A stretch of DNA of 64,000 nt from Rhodobacteraceae bacterium LNNU 3342 (GCA_008711135.1 VUAW01000002.1:186001-250000); one strand, 5' to 3'; positions 9,043 through 19,048 are shown, numbered from the stretch's first letter. Numbers and translations are program-made. The notes: a model not told the origin generated them from the letters alone.

Positions 9043-9681
9043 TCAGTCTTCGAAAAGTTCGGTCTGCCCTTCCGGGGCGTCCTCTGCGGTGTCGTGGGCC
9101 GGACGCAGCCCGGACGGAAGCGGACGATTATCAAGCAACCCAGCCTCGCGAAGTTCCCGCAGCCCGGGAAGATCGCGCGCGCTTTCCAGACCGAAGTGGT
9201 CCAGGAAGGTGTCGGTCACGACATAGGTCACCGGGCGGCCCGGCGTCATCCGGCGCTGGCCAAAGCGGATCCATTCCAGTTCCAGCAGTTGGTCAACGGT
9301 TCCGCGGGATACGGCGACGCCGCGGATCTCTTCGATCTCTGCACGGGTGACAGGCTGGTGGTAGGCAATAATGGCCAGCGTCTCGATCGCGGCGCGGCTC
9401 AGCTTGCGGGTCTCCACCCGCTCGGTCTGCATCAGCCAGGCGAGATCGGGCGCGGTGCGGAAGGCATGTCCCTCGCCCACGCGCACCAGCCGCACGCCCC
9501 GCCCTTCGTACCGCCGCCGCAACAGTGCCAGCACCTCTGCCGGGTCGGCGCCCGGGGGCATGCGGGCGGTGAGGTCGCGCAGCGAGAGCGGCGTGGGGCT
9601 GGCAAACAGCATCGCCTCGACCATGCGCTCCTGCTCGGCGAGCGAGGGGGGCGCGAACTGGCGGTCGCGAATCTCGGACAT
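9043..9681 (-). CDS. scpB: Segregation and condensation protein B
   Basis: A 212-residue ScpB, the winged-helix kleisin partner that forms dimers and regulates the SMC-ScpA condensin during chromosome segregation. The paired winged-helix region is clear, with TLAIIAYHQPVTRAEIEEIR near residue 90 followed by GRPVTYVVTDTFLDHFGL. The ATG shares one base with the scpA stop (TGATG), so the two subunits are translationally coupled. The acidic C-terminal tail is non-conserved. Confidence 0.95.
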   Translation of the reverse strand: MSEIRDRQFAPPSLAEQERMVEAMLFASPTPLSLRDLTARMPPGADPAEVLALLRRRYEGRGVRLVRVGEGHAFRTAPDLAWLMQTERVETRKLSRAAIETLAIIAYHQPVTRAEIEEIRGVAVSRGTVDQLLELEWIRFGQRRMTPGRPVTYVVTDTFLDHFGLESARDLPGLRELREAGLLDNRPLPSGLRPAHDTAEDAPEGQTELFED

Positions 9682-10478
9682 CAGGGCTTCCGTCGGATCT
9701 GGATGGGGGCGAAGGTGTCGGTTTGCTTGATCTCTACCTGCCCGCCCTTGGCAAGTTCAAGCGTGGCGGCAAAGGTGGCCGCCGTTGCAGAGCGCCGCCG
9801 CGCCGGGTCGGCCTCCCATTCCTGCGGCAGCCATTCGAGAAGATCCACCCAGTCACCGGCAAAGCCGATCAGGCCCCGCAGCCGTTCCAGCGCCTGTTCC
9901 ATTGTATAGACATCGCGACGGTCAAAGGCGTAGGGGCGGAATTCATCTTTAGTGCGGATCCGCGCGTAGGCCTGCATGAGGTCGAGCAGGCTTGCGGCAT
10001 AGCTTACCCGGCGAACTTGGCGCAGATCTTCTGGCAAGCCGCGGGCAAAGAAGTCCCGCCCCAGCTGATCCCGCGCCATAAGCTGTGCCGCAGCCTCGCG
10101 CATCGCCTGCAGACGTTCAAGCTGATAGGCCAGATGCGCGGCCAGCTCCTCGCCCGAGGGGCCGGCATCCGACGGATCGGGCGGCAGCAAAAGCCGGGAC
10201 TTCAGATAGGCGAGCCAAGCCGCCATCACCAGGTAATCGGCGGCAAGCTCGATCCGCAGCGCCCGCGCCTTGTTGACGAAGGCCAGATACTGCTCCGCCA
10301 ACTGCAGCACTGAAATTCGCCGCAGATCGACCTTCTGCGTCCGCGACAGGGTCAGCAACAGGTCGAGCGGGCCCTCGAACCCTTCAACATCGACGATCAG
10401 CGCCTCTGCGGCGAGCCGTTCGGCAACGCCCGGGGTCCGATCCTCCGGGCTGACGGGATCAGCCACGGGTGGGCGCAC
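9681..10478 (-). CDS. scpA: Segregation and condensation protein A
   Basis: A 265-residue ScpA kleisin, which bridges the SMC heads in the condensin complex. The N-terminal SMC-binding motif is visible as VEGFEGPLDLLLTLSRTQK near residue 31, and a winged-helix-like C-terminus ends the protein. The start is GTG at 10478, overlapping the 3' end of nagZ by 20 bases; a second GTG at 10466 (overlap of eight bases) is an alternative. It is coupled to scpB. Confidence 0.94.
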   Translation of the reverse strand: MRPPVADPVSPEDRTPGVAERLAAEALIVDVEGFEGPLDLLLTLSRTQKVDLRRISVLQLAEQYLAFVNKARALRIELAADYLVMAAWLAYLKSRLLLPPDPSDAGPSGEELAAHLAYQLERLQAMREAAAQLMARDQLGRDFFARGLPEDLRQVRRVSYAASLLDLMQAYARIRTKDEFRPYAFDRRDVYTMEQALERLRGLIGFAGDWVDLLEWLPQEWEADPARRRSATAATFAATLELAKGGQVEIKQTDTFAPIQIRRKP

Positions 10479-11460
10479 CGGTCAGGGATTCCAGTTCCGC
10501 CTTCAGCGCCGCAAGGTCGGCGAGCTCGGGCGGCTGGCGCCGGGCAAGCGCGGCATCGGCCCGGTTCTGGGCAACATCCGTCATCTGGCCCGCGGCATCC
10601 ACCACCTGCTCCATCTCGGCGCGTTGGCCGTTACAGTGGAGGACGATGTCACAGCCAGCCGACAGGGACGCGCGCGTGCGGTCACCCATCCCGCCGCTCA
10701 GCGCCTGCATCGAGACGTCGTCGCTCATGATCAGGCCGGTGAAGCCGATCTCCTCACGGATCAGGCGCATCATTGCCGGCGAACAGGTGGCGGGCGCGTC
10801 GTCGAAGGCGGAAAAGACGATATGCGCCGTCATTGCCAGCGGCAGATCGTTCAGCGCCTGGAACGCGCGGAAGTCGGTAGCCCGCAGCGTTTCGGCATCC
10901 GTGGCCACCACAGGCAAGTCCAGGTGGCTGTCAGCCGTCGCGCGCCCATGGCCTGGAATATGTTTCAGCACCGGCAGAACCCCACCCGCCAGCAAGCCTT
11001 CGGCCACCGCGCGCGCAGCAGGCACTACGGTTTCCACCGTGTCGCCATGGCAGCGGTTGCGCAGGAAGTCGTGGGTTTCAGGACCGGCAACATCGGCCAT
11101 CGGCGCACAGTTCACGTCGATCCCCAGATCGTGCAGTTCCGCCGCGATCAGCCGATAGCGGAGCCACATCGCCCGGTCTGCTTTTTCGCCCGCCTGCTGC
11201 ATGTGATCAAGCGGCGGCAGCCACTCCTGCCAGTGCGGCGTCCGCAGGCGCTGCACCCGCCCGCCTTCCTGATCGATCAGGATCGGCGCATCACGGCCAA
11301 CCGCATCACGCAGCGCGGCCGTCAGCGCCCGAACCTGATCCGGGTCCTGAACGTTCCGCGCGAACAGGATGAAGCCCCAGGGATCGGCATCGTGGAAGAA
11401 GGCAGCCTCATCAGGCAGAAGCTGCAGCCCGGAACAGCCCAGAATGGTCGCGCCGCTCAT
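10459..11460 (-). CDS. nagZ: Beta-N-acetylhexosaminidase (GH3), peptidoglycan recycling
   Basis: A 333-residue cytoplasmic GH3 enzyme that removes N-acetylglucosamine from anhydro-muropeptides during cell-wall recycling. The NagZ signature KHIPGHG is at residues 166-172, with the acid/base His nearby, and the catalytic Asp is in IMSDDVSM (D247/D248). No signal peptide is present, consistent with the cytosol. The stop of the upstream SPOR gene touches its start. It belongs to the argS-SPOR-nagZ-scpA-scpB block. Confidence 0.95.
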   Translation of the reverse strand: MSGATILGCSGLQLLPDEAAFFHDADPWGFILFARNVQDPDQVRALTAALRDAVGRDAPILIDQEGGRVQRLRTPHWQEWLPPLDHMQQAGEKADRAMWLRYRLIAAELHDLGIDVNCAPMADVAGPETHDFLRNRCHGDTVETVVPAARAVAEGLLAGGVLPVLKHIPGHGRATADSHLDLPVVATDAETLRATDFRAFQALNDLPLAMTAHIVFSAFDDAPATCSPAMMRLIREEIGFTGLIMSDDVSMQALSGGMGDRTRASLSAGCDIVLHCNGQRAEMEQVVDAAGQMTDVAQNRADAALARRQPPELADLAALKAELESLTGAPTRG

Positions 11461-12408
11461 TTAACGGGTCTGCACAGGAATACAGGCTGCCTGTTCCGCT
11501 AGCAACGCAGAACAGAAGCGGCGGGTATCGGCCTCATCGGCAAAGCCATGCGCGCGAAGGCGGTAGAAGGTGCGCCCGCCGCTTTCAGCCGTCTGGATGA
11601 CACGGGACTTGCCCTGCAGATAGGCGGCGAAGCGGCCAGACAGACGCTCCCACTCGCGCCGTGCACTGTCGGCATCGTCAAAGGCGCCAAGCTGCACAAG
11701 GTTCGTGCCTGCAGGCAGGCTCGCCGGATCCACGTCCCGCACCGAAGACGGCGCGGCGGCTGCCGGTGCGGCCTGCGGCGCTGCCGGGGCGGCAGCTACC
11801 CGCCGCGCGGGCCGAACCGCCGGACGCGGCGAGGACACGACGGAACCCGCAACAGGGGCGGGGGTCACCAGCGCAGCTTCGGCCAGGGCGGCGTCACGCT
11901 TGGCGGCCAGTTCCTCGGCAATGGCAAGGGCAAGTTCGTCCGCTTCGTCTGCGCCCAGCGCGGGGGCATTGGGGTCCTCTGACAGGGCCTCGGTGGCCAC
12001 GCCTTCGCCGTTCACCACGGCTGCAACTTCCGCAGGGTTGCGATTGATCGGCTGGAGGGCAGCGGCAGCGGCGTCTTCGTCCGCAAGGTCAAGGGGCTGC
12101 GGCGCCAGCACCAGCCGGTCGGCGGGTGGCGCGGCCTCTCCGTCAGCGGCAACGGCGTTCACGGCAAGGCCCTGATGGCTGGCAAGGCGCCCGCCGGGAT
12201 CTTCAGGTGCAACGCGCATCGGCCCTTCCAGCGCGCGGACGACCGGGATCCCGGTCACGTCGCGCACTGCCAGCCGGTAGCCCCAGATGGCGACCCCCAG
12301 AATCAGTACAACCGAAAGCGCTGCGCCGGCCCAGTTGACAAGGCGCTGCACCTTGGCCCCACGTTGCGGGGCCTCGTCATCATAGACGTCATATCCCAAA
12401 ACCGCCAT
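11461..12408 (-). CDS. SPOR-domain membrane protein
   Basis: A protein of about 315 residues with one transmembrane helix near residues 25-45 (WAGAALSVVLILGVAIWGY), a long low-complexity Ala/Pro linker in the periplasm, and a C-terminal SPOR domain (VQLGAFDDADSARREWERL to FRLRA-type end). SPOR domains bind denuded glycan strands and bring proteins to the division septum. The ATG at 12408 is preferred because GAGG lies six bases upstream; the ATG four codons earlier is the alternative. It lies between argS and nagZ, so a cell-wall role fits. Confidence 0.88.
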   Translation of the reverse strand: MAVLGYDVYDDEAPQRGAKVQRLVNWAGAALSVVLILGVAIWGYRLAVRDVTGIPVVRALEGPMRVAPEDPGGRLASHQGLAVNAVAADGEAAPPADRLVLAPQPLDLADEDAAAAALQPINRNPAEVAAVVNGEGVATEALSEDPNAPALGADEADELALAIAEELAAKRDAALAEAALVTPAPVAGSVVSSPRPAVRPARRVAAAPAAPQAAPAAAAPSSVRDVDPASLPAGTNLVQLGAFDDADSARREWERLSGRFAAYLQGKSRVIQTAESGGRTFYRLRAHGFADEADTRRFCSALLAEQAACIPVQTR

Positions 12409-12480
12409 GCCCAGCCTCATTGCCCCACAGGTCTGTCGCCCGCGGTGGTCCTGCTTCCGTGCCGGCGAAGCGCCTTGTAA

Positions 12481-14226
12481 TCAGCGCATTTCCTCGACCG
12501 GCGTGACGCCCAAGATACCAAGACCGGCAGAAATAACAACCGCAACCGCCCGCGCGAGGGCGATTTTCGCCTGTGAGGTGATCGGATCCCCTTCCTGCAC
12601 AAAGCGGAGTTGCGTGAGTTCATTGCCCCGGTTCCAAAGCCCGTGGAACTCTGACGCAAGCTCATACAGGTAGAAGGCCACGCGATGCGGCTCATTCGTG
12701 CGAGCGGCGGTTTCCACCAGCCGCGGCCATTCCGCGATCTTGCGGGCCAGTGCAAGTTCAGCCTCATGGTCCAGCAGCGAAAGGTCCGCCCCCGTCAGAA
12801 CTGCGTCCCCGGCGTCGATGCCCGCCTCACCCGCCTTGCGGATGACAGAACAGATCCGGGCATGGGCATATTGCACGTAGAAGACCGGGTTGTCCTTGGA
12901 CTGCTCCAGCACCTTGTCGAAGTCGAAATCCAGCGCCATGTCGTTCTTGCGCGTCAGCATGACGAACCGGGTCACATCCGGCCCCACCTGTTCGACCACG
13001 TCGCGCAGGGTGACAAAGGTGCCGGCCCGCTTGGACATCTTGAACGGCTCGCCGTTCTTGAACAGCTTCACGAGCTGCATCAGCTTGATGTCCACCGGCA
13101 CCCTGCCGTCCGACAGTGCCGAAACCGCTGCCTTCATCCGCTTGACATAGCCGCCGTGATCCGCGCCGAACACATCGATCAGCGCGTCAAAGCCGCGGGT
13201 GATCTTGTCATAGTGATAGGCGATGTCCGGGGCGAAATAGGTCCAGCTGCCGTCCGATTTCTGCACCGGCCGATCCACGTCATCCCCATGCGCGGTGGAC
13301 CGGAAGAGCGTCTGCTCGCGCGGCTCCCAATCCTCGGGCGTCTTGCCCTTGGGCGGCTCCAGCACGCCTTGGTAGATCAGACCCTTGGCCCGCAATGCCT
13401 CAAGCGCGGCCTCGATCCGGCCGGTGCCGTAAAGCGCCTTTTCGCTGAAGAAGACATCCATCGTGACGCCCAGCGCGGCCAGATCCTCGCGGATCATTTC
13501 CATCATCCGGTCGGTGGCAAAACTGCGGATGGTGTCGAGCCACTCTTCCTCGGGTTTGTCGAGAAAACTGTCGCCGTACTGCGCCTTCAGCGCCTCGCCC
13601 ACCGGGATCAGGTAGTCGCCGGGGTAAAGCCCCTCACGGATTGCAGGCGAAAGCCCGTGCGCCTCGCGGTAGCGTTCATACGCTGACCGCGCCAGCACAT
13701 CGACCTGCGCGCCGCCGTCGTTGATGTAGTATTCGCGGGTCACGTCATGGCCGGAAAACGCCAGCAGCCGCGCCAGCGCATCGCCGAACACTGCGCCCCG
13801 CACATGTCCCACATGCATCGGCCCGGTGGGGTTGGCGGATACGAATTCGACGTTCACCCGCTGCCCCTGCCCCAGGTTCGACCGCCCGAAGTCAGCCCCC
13901 GCCTGAAGCGCCGCGCGCACCAGATCCTGCCACACCTGAGCCGCGAGCCGCAGGTTGAGGAATCCGGGTCCTGCTACCTCGGCCAGCCGCACGCGCGGGT
14001 CGGCCATCAGCCGGGCGGCAAGCGGCTCCGCGATTTCGCGTGGTTTCAGACCTGCGGGCTTGGCCAGCACCATCGCGGCGTTGGTTGCCATGTCGCCATG
14101 GGCCGCATCGCGCGGGGGCTCTACCGCTACGTTGGAATAATCCAGCCCCGATGGCAGCTGACCCTCGGCTTCCATGGCCGCCAGCGCCTCAAGCACGAGC
14201 GCGCGCAGATCGTTAAAAAGGTTCAT
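12481..14226 (-). CDS. argS: Arginyl-tRNA synthetase
   Basis: A 581-residue class I aminoacyl-tRNA synthetase charging tRNA-Arg. The HIGH-type signature reads HVGH at residues 138-141 in [15 protein letters not shown]. The lysine loop reads [10 protein letters not shown], with KMSKR in place of KMSKS, common in this family. The Arg-tRNA N-terminal domain (about 1-90) and the DALR anticodon-binding domain near the C-terminus are present. It is the first gene of the argS-SPOR-nagZ-scpAB block and is divergent from prpE. Confidence 0.98.
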   Translation of the reverse strand: MNLFNDLRALVLEALAAMEAEGQLPSGLDYSNVAVEPPRDAAHGDMATNAAMVLAKPAGLKPREIAEPLAARLMADPRVRLAEVAGPGFLNLRLAAQVWQDLVRAALQAGADFGRSNLGQGQRVNVEFVSANPTGPMHVGHVRGAVFGDALARLLAFSGHDVTREYYINDGGAQVDVLARSAYERYREAHGLSPAIREGLYPGDYLIPVGEALKAQYGDSFLDKPEEEWLDTIRSFATDRMMEMIREDLAALGVTMDVFFSEKALYGTGRIEAALEALRAKGLIYQGVLEPPKGKTPEDWEPREQTLFRSTAHGDDVDRPVQKSDGSWTYFAPDIAYHYDKITRGFDALIDVFGADHGGYVKRMKAAVSALSDGRVPVDIKLMQLVKLFKNGEPFKMSKRAGTFVTLRDVVEQVGPDVTRFVMLTRKNDMALDFDFDKVLEQSKDNPVFYVQYAHARICSVIRKAGEAGIDAGDAVLTGADLSLLDHEAELALARKIAEWPRLVETAARTNEPHRVAFYLYELASEFHGLWNRGNELTQLRFVQEGDPITSQAKIALARAVAVVISAGLGILGVTPVEEMR

Positions 14227-14383
14227 GACCGTCTTCCCTTGTTCGCCTGCGGTTTATCATGCCAAGGCCGCGCGTCAATGTCGGGCCCCCGCGGCGCGCA
14301 CGACCCGATGCTGCCGCGCAATAATCTTGCGGATGCAGCGGCAGCGGCGTTACACCATTCCAACGCAGTTGGAGGAGTGCGCG

Positions 14384-16285
14384 ATGACCTATGCCGAAAT
14401 CCGGTCCCGTTGGCAGGCCGATCCCGAAGGCTGGTGGATGGAACAGGCGCAGGCGGTGGACTGGATGCAGCCGCCGTCCCGGGCGCTGTTCGACGATCGC
14501 GCGCCCCTTTATGAATGGTTCGCCGATGGCCAGCTGAACGCCTGCTGGAACGCTGTAGATCGCCATGTAGAGGCCGGCCACGGCAACCGCATCGCCATCA
14601 TCCATGACAGCCCAGTGACCGGGATCGTCACCCGCCTTACCTTTGCCGAGTTGCAGGACCGGGTCGCGCGGCTCGCAGGGGCGCTGCGCGACAGGAGCGT
14701 GACCAAGGGTGACCGCGTCGTCATCTACATGCCCATGGTGCCAGAGGCGCTGGAGGCGATGCTGGCCTGTGCGCGGCTGGGGGCGATCCACTCGGTCGTG
14801 TTCGGCGGATTTGCCGCGCCCGAACTGGCGGCGCGGATTGACGATGCTCAGCCCAAGGCGATCCTCACAGCCTCTTGCGGGATCGAACCGGGGCGGCTGG
14901 TGCAGTACAAGCCGCTTCTGGACGGGGCGCTGGCCCTTGCCCGCCACAAGCCCGACTTTTGCGTCATCCTTCAGCGCGACGCTGGACATGCCGAACTGAC
15001 CGCTGGCCGCGACATCGACTGGCAGACCTTCTGCGTAGATGCCGCCCCTGCCGATTGCGTGCCGGTGGCGGGCAATCATCCAGCCTACATCCTTTACACG
15101 TCTGGCACGACCGGCCAACCCAAGGGCGTGGTCCGCCACACCGCTGGCCACGTCGTCGCGCTGCAATGGACGATGCGGAACATCTACGGCGTGGCGCCGG
15201 GAGAGGTGTTCTGGGCAGCCTCGGACGTGGGTTGGGTCGTGGGCCATTCCTACATCTGCTATGGCCCGCTGCTGAACGGCAACACCACCGTGGTCTTCGA
15301 AGGTAAGCCTGTCGGCACCCCCGACGCCGGCACCTTCTGGCGCGTGATCCAGGATCACAAAGTGGCGGCCTTCTTTACCGCCCCCACTGCACTTCGCGCC
15401 ATCAAGCGGGAAGACCCGCAGGGCCTGCTGGCGCAGGATTATGACCTGAGTTCATTGCGAGCGCTTTATCTTGCCGGGGAACGGGCAGATCCGGACACCG
15501 TCAACTGGGCGCAGAACACGCTGAAGGTTCCGGTGATCGATCACTGGTGGCAGACCGAAACCGGCTGGGCCATCGCGGCCAATCCCTTGGGGATCGAACT
15601 TCTGCCGGTCAAGGTCGGATCGCCTTCCGTGCCGATGCCGGGCTATGACGTGCAGGTGCTGGACGAAGAGGGGCGCCCCGTGCCCCCGGGGACGCTAGGC
15701 GCCATAGCCATTCGCCTGCCACTGCCGCCCGGCACGCTGCCCACGCTCTGGAACGCCGACGACCGGTTCCGCAAGAGCTACCTCTCACGCTTCCCCGGCT
15801 ATTACGAAACCGGGGATGCCGGCTGGCTGGACGAGGATGGGTATGTTCACGTCATGGCGCGCACCGACGACGTGATCAACGTGGCGGGCCACCGCCTGTC
15901 CACCGGCGCGATGGAAGAGGTGATCGCCGATCATCCCGACGTGGGGGAATGCGCGGTGATCGGGGTGGCAGATACGCTCAAGGGACAGGTGCCGGTGGGG
16001 TTCGTGTGCCTGAACAAGGGATGCTCCCGCCCACATGAGGAGATCACCCGCGAATGCGTCGAAATGGTGCGCAACCGGATCGGCCCTGTTGCTGCCTTCC
16101 GGCTGGTCGTGGTGCTGGACCGGCTGCCCAAGACGCGATCAGGTAAGATTCTGCGCGCCACCATGACCCGCATCGCCGACGGCGAGCAATTCCGTCCGCC
16201 TGCCACCATTGACGACCCCGCGATTCTGGACGAGGTCGCCGCAGCCCTTCGCGAACTTGGTTACCCGCTGCGGGCAACTGGCTGA
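14384..16285 (+). CDS. prpE: Propionyl-CoA synthetase (PrpE-like acyl-CoA synthetase)
   Basis: A 633-residue AMP-forming acyl-CoA synthetase. Length and N-terminus (MTYAEIRSRWQADPEGWW) fit the PrpE branch that activates propionate, rather than acetyl-CoA synthetase. Core motifs are YTSGTTGQPKGVVRHT, the WWQTETGWAI substrate motif and a C-terminal PKTRSGKILRATM holding the lysine that is regulated by acetylation in this family. The start follows GGAGGAG by six bases. cobB, a possible deacylase for that lysine, lies 8 kb away. Confidence 0.92.
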   Translation: MTYAEIRSRWQADPEGWWMEQAQAVDWMQPPSRALFDDRAPLYEWFADGQLNACWNAVDRHVEAGHGNRIAIIHDSPVTGIVTRLTFAELQDRVARLAGALRDRSVTKGDRVVIYMPMVPEALEAMLACARLGAIHSVVFGGFAAPELAARIDDAQPKAILTASCGIEPGRLVQYKPLLDGALALARHKPDFCVILQRDAGHAELTAGRDIDWQTFCVDAAPADCVPVAGNHPAYILYTSGTTGQPKGVVRHTAGHVVALQWTMRNIYGVAPGEVFWAASDVGWVVGHSYICYGPLLNGNTTVVFEGKPVGTPDAGTFWRVIQDHKVAAFFTAPTALRAIKREDPQGLLAQDYDLSSLRALYLAGERADPDTVNWAQNTLKVPVIDHWWQTETGWAIAANPLGIELLPVKVGSPSVPMPGYDVQVLDEEGRPVPPGTLGAIAIRLPLPPGTLPTLWNADDRFRKSYLSRFPGYYETGDAGWLDEDGYVHVMARTDDVINVAGHRLSTGAMEEVIADHPDVGECAVIGVADTLKGQVPVGFVCLNKGCSRPHEEITRECVEMVRNRIGPVAAFRLVVVLDRLPKTRSGKILRATMTRIADGEQFRPPATIDDPAILDEVAAALRELGYPLRATG

Positions 16286-16365
16286 CACGAAAACTTTTTC
16301 TTTAACTCGGCGAGTTTCCCACCTGCACTGTTGGTGGCGGAAGGAAACTGGTGTATCGAGAGGAA

Positions 16366-16400
16366 GGCGCAACCGAAGATTGCGCCCTCTCTTTGCTTTT
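16366..16400 (+). terminator. Hairpin with T-rich tail between prpE and the HPt gene
   Basis: A seven-pair stem GGCGCAA/TTGCGCC (16366-16386) with a seven-base loop is followed by CTCTCTTTGCTTTT. It can terminate prpE transcription. It lies about 45 bases before the HPt start, so it could also be a leader element of the regulator operon. Confidence 0.6.
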
Positions 16401-16433
16401 GCGGTGTGTTTCCTTTCCCAGTGTGGTGTTCCG

Positions 16434-16907
16434 ATGCCTGATTTTCTTGCAGCCGATCCCGTTGAAAGCGCCAGTGCAGCAGCGCTGGCTCAGCGGGCCT
16501 TCCCCTTCCGTGCGCCTCTTTGCGCGGAGGGAGAGTCTGCAATGCTCCTGTCGCGGCTGGACCTGTCGCGCCTGAAATCCCTGCGCCTGATCACTGGCGA
16601 CAGTCTTTGGCCTGAGATCATGGCCCAGATTGAAACCGATTTGCGCCAGGCCCGTATCAACCTGATCGCCCCTGACAGCGATCGCAACGCCATGCGCGTC
16701 CAGACCCATGTGCTGATGGCCGTGGCGGGCACCATCGGCGGCCTGCGCGTGCAGCGCCTGGCCGAGGTTCTCAACACCGCGGTGCATGAGGAGGGGACCC
16801 CGACGGAAGGGCTTCTGGACCTGCTTCTGCAGGAACTGGACCAGCTCTGCCGCCTGCTGGCCCTGCATGGCGCCGACTGGATGACCACTGAAATGGAGAC
16901 TCAATGA
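16434..16907 (+). CDS. HPt-domain phosphotransfer protein (LuxU-like)
   Basis: A 157-residue protein. Residues about 55-140 form a helical HPt-like domain; the likely phospho-accepting His lies in RVQTHVLMAVAGTIGG, which matches the H-x-L-x(3)-A-x(2)-G pattern. It would relay phosphate between a hybrid histidine kinase and a receiver. The start of the next gene, a sigma-54 activator with a receiver domain, overlaps its stop (ATGA), so that receiver is the obvious partner. This mirrors the LuxU-LuxO arrangement. The first 50 residues are unassigned. No kinase is in the window. Confidence 0.75.
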   Translation: MPDFLAADPVESASAAALAQRAFPFRAPLCAEGESAMLLSRLDLSRLKSLRLITGDSLWPEIMAQIETDLRQARINLIAPDSDRNAMRVQTHVLMAVAGTIGGLRVQRLAEVLNTAVHEEGTPTEGLLDLLLQELDQLCRLLALHGADWMTTEMETQ

Positions 16908-18280
16908 GCGAAGCCCCGCTCCTGTTGATCGAAGATACGCCTTCACTGCAGATGGTCTATCAGGCCGTCCTGCGGGGGGCGGGGCATGCCGTTGAAAGCG
17001 CCGGCAATGCGACCGACGGGCTGGAGGCGTTTCGCCGCCTGAGGCCCGGGGTCGTGCTGCTGGACCTGATTCTGCCCGATCGCGACGGGCTCGACCTGAT
17101 GGAAGAGATGCTCGCGATCGCGCCGCGCACGAATGTCATCGTGATCACCGCCAACGGATCGATCAAGAAGGCAGTCGAGGCGATGCGCGCCGGGGCGCAT
17201 GAGTTCCTGGTCAAGCCCTTCGACGACCAGCGGTTCCTCCATGCCGTCGAAAACGCGCGCGCTGCACATGCCGCCCCGGTGGCCGCGGACGAGGCCCCTT
17301 CCCCGCGTGCGCCGTTGGGGGATTTCATCGGCAATTCGCCTGCCATGCAGGAAGTCTATGCCCGCATCCGGTCCGTCGCGCGGTCTATGGCCACGGTATT
17401 CATCACTGGCGAAAGCGGCACCGGCAAGGAACTCTGCGCCCAGGCGATCCACAGCACCTCCAACCGCGCCTCGGGTCCCTTCGTGGCGCTGAACTGCGGC
17501 GCTATTCCCGCCGACCTGCTGGAGTCGGAAGTATTCGGCCACCTGAAAGGCTCGTTCACCGGCGCCATTTCGGACAAGATCGGCGCGGCGGCGGCGGCTG
17601 ATGGCGGCACGCTTTTCCTGGACGAAATCTGCGAGATGGACCTGAACCTGCAGACCAAGCTGCTGCGCTTCCTGCAGACATCGACCATCCAGCCGGTGGG
17701 CACGTCCAAGCCGCGCAAGGTGAACGTGCGTATCCTTTGCGCCACCAACCGCGATCCGATGGAATGCGTCCGCCGTGGCCAGTTCCGCGAGGATCTTTAT
17801 TACCGGCTGCATGTCGTGCCGATCCACATGCCGCCGCTGCGCGAACGCGGCGCCGATGTAGTCGAAATCGCCGAAAGCCTTCTGCGCCGGTTTGCAGAGG
17901 CGGAACAGCGTCAGTTCACCGCCCTCAGCCCCGAGGTCAAGGAAATCTTCCAGCGGCTCAACTGGCCCGGAAATGTGCGCCAGCTTCTGAACGTACTGTG
18001 GAACGTGGTCGTCCTGAACGAGGGGCCGCTGGTCACTGCATCGATGCTGCCGCTCGACCTGCGGCAGGGGGCGGCGGCAGCGCCTGCCGCCGTGAAATCG
18101 CTAGGTACGCTGACGCTCGACGCGCTGGCCGGCCGCACCCTGGCCGAGATCGAGCGTCTGGTGATCGAGGATGCGATCCAGCGGCACAACGGGTCGGTCC
18201 CCCGGGCCGCGCGGGAACTCGACGTTTCGCCCTCGACCATCTATCGCAAGCGCGAAGGCTGGCAAAAGGCCGCCGGCTGA
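16904..18280 (+). CDS. Sigma-54-dependent response regulator, LuxO/NtrC type
   Basis: A 458-residue activator with three domains. The receiver (1-120) has acidic pair E10/D11, phospho-acceptor D54, T82 and K104. The AAA+ ATPase (about 140-375) has Walker A GESGTGKE at 169-176 and Walker B D240/E241. The Fis-type helix-turn-helix is near 430-454 (AARELDVSPSTIYRKR). The sigma-54 contact loop reads GSFTGA at 216-221 instead of the usual GAFTGA, preceded by FGHLK rather than FGHEK. It is coupled to the HPt gene by ATGA overlap. Its targets are unknown. Its stop abuts that of nadK (TGATCA). Confidence 0.92.
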   Translation: MSEAPLLLIEDTPSLQMVYQAVLRGAGHAVESAGNATDGLEAFRRLRPGVVLLDLILPDRDGLDLMEEMLAIAPRTNVIVITANGSIKKAVEAMRAGAHEFLVKPFDDQRFLHAVENARAAHAAPVAADEAPSPRAPLGDFIGNSPAMQEVYARIRSVARSMATVFITGESGTGKELCAQAIHSTSNRASGPFVALNCGAIPADLLESEVFGHLKGSFTGAISDKIGAAAAADGGTLFLDEICEMDLNLQTKLLRFLQTSTIQPVGTSKPRKVNVRILCATNRDPMECVRRGQFREDLYYRLHVVPIHMPPLRERGADVVEIAESLLRRFAEAEQRQFTALSPEVKEIFQRLNWPGNVRQLLNVLWNVVVLNEGPLVTASMLPLDLRQGAAAAPAAVKSLGTLTLDALAGRTLAEIERLVIEDAIQRHNGSVPRAARELDVSPSTIYRKREGWQKAAG

Positions 18281-19048
18281 TCAGACGAACTGCTCGCGGA
18301 TCAGGCGCTCTTCAAGCCCATGACCCGGATCAAATAGCAAACGGTGACGGATAGTGGGCTCGCTCTGGATCTCTACCCAGCGGACACGCCGCACGGAACG
18401 GCTGTCAGCATCGGCCATCACCGGACGCTTTTCAGGCTCCAGCACGTCAAACCGAACGGTCGCGGTGTTCGGCAGCAGCGCACCGCGCCAGCGCCGGGGA
18501 CGGAAAGCCGCCATCGCGGTCAGCGCCAGGACATCCGCGCCGATCGGCAAAATAGGTCCATGCGCCGAGTAGTTATAGGCCGTTGAGCCCGCGGGCGTGG
18601 CCACCAGCGCCCCATCACAGACCAGTTCCTCCAGCCGCACCCGCCCGTCGATCTGGATGCGCAGCTTGGCCGCCTGCGGCCCCGCTCGCAGCAAGGAGAC
18701 TTCGTTGATCGCAAGCGCCTGATGCTCCTGCCCCGCCGCATCCATCGCCCTCATCCTCAGGGGGTTGAGGATCGCCTCCTCGGCATAGGCAAGGCGCAGC
18801 GGCAGGTCGTCTTCGGCATAGGCGTTCATCAGGAAGCCCACGGTGCCCCGGTTCATCCCATAGACCGGCGCAGCAAGGTGCTGGGTCCGGTGCAGGGTCT
18901 GAAGCATGAAGCCATCGCCACCCAGGGCCACGATGATCTCTGCCCGGTCAAGCCGTACATCGCCGTAGCGCGCCGCCAGCCGGGCCCGCGCCTCGCGGGC
19001 AAGGGGGCTTGTGCTGGCGGTGAAGGCGATCCGGGCGGCCGGGCTCAT
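18281..19048 (-). CDS. nadK: NAD kinase
   Basis: A 255-residue NAD kinase making NADP from NAD and ATP. The GGDG motif is at residues 43-46 ([12 protein letters not shown]), the NE dyad is N115/E116 (AINEVSLL), and the glycine-rich [16 protein letters not shown] segment follows. The start at 19048 is preceded by AAGGAG; an in-frame codon 16 residues upstream would add a leader foreign to the family. Confidence 0.95.
   Translation of the reverse strand: MSPAARIAFTASTSPLAREARARLAARYGDVRLDRAEIIVALGGDGFMLQTLHRTQHLAAPVYGMNRGTVGFLMNAYAEDDLPLRLAYAEEAILNPLRMRAMDAAGQEHQALAINEVSLLRAGPQAAKLRIQIDGRVRLEELVCDGALVATPAGSTAYNYSAHGPILPIGADVLALTAMAAFRPRRWRGALLPNTATVRFDVLEPEKRPVMADADSRSVRRVRWVEIQSEPTIRHRLLFDPGHGLEERLIREQFV

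Noticed and set aside
14325-14340. Short inverted repeat CGCAA/TTGCG before prpE as an operator
   Set aside because: Only five-base arms, and it does not match a propionate-regulator site that I can name.
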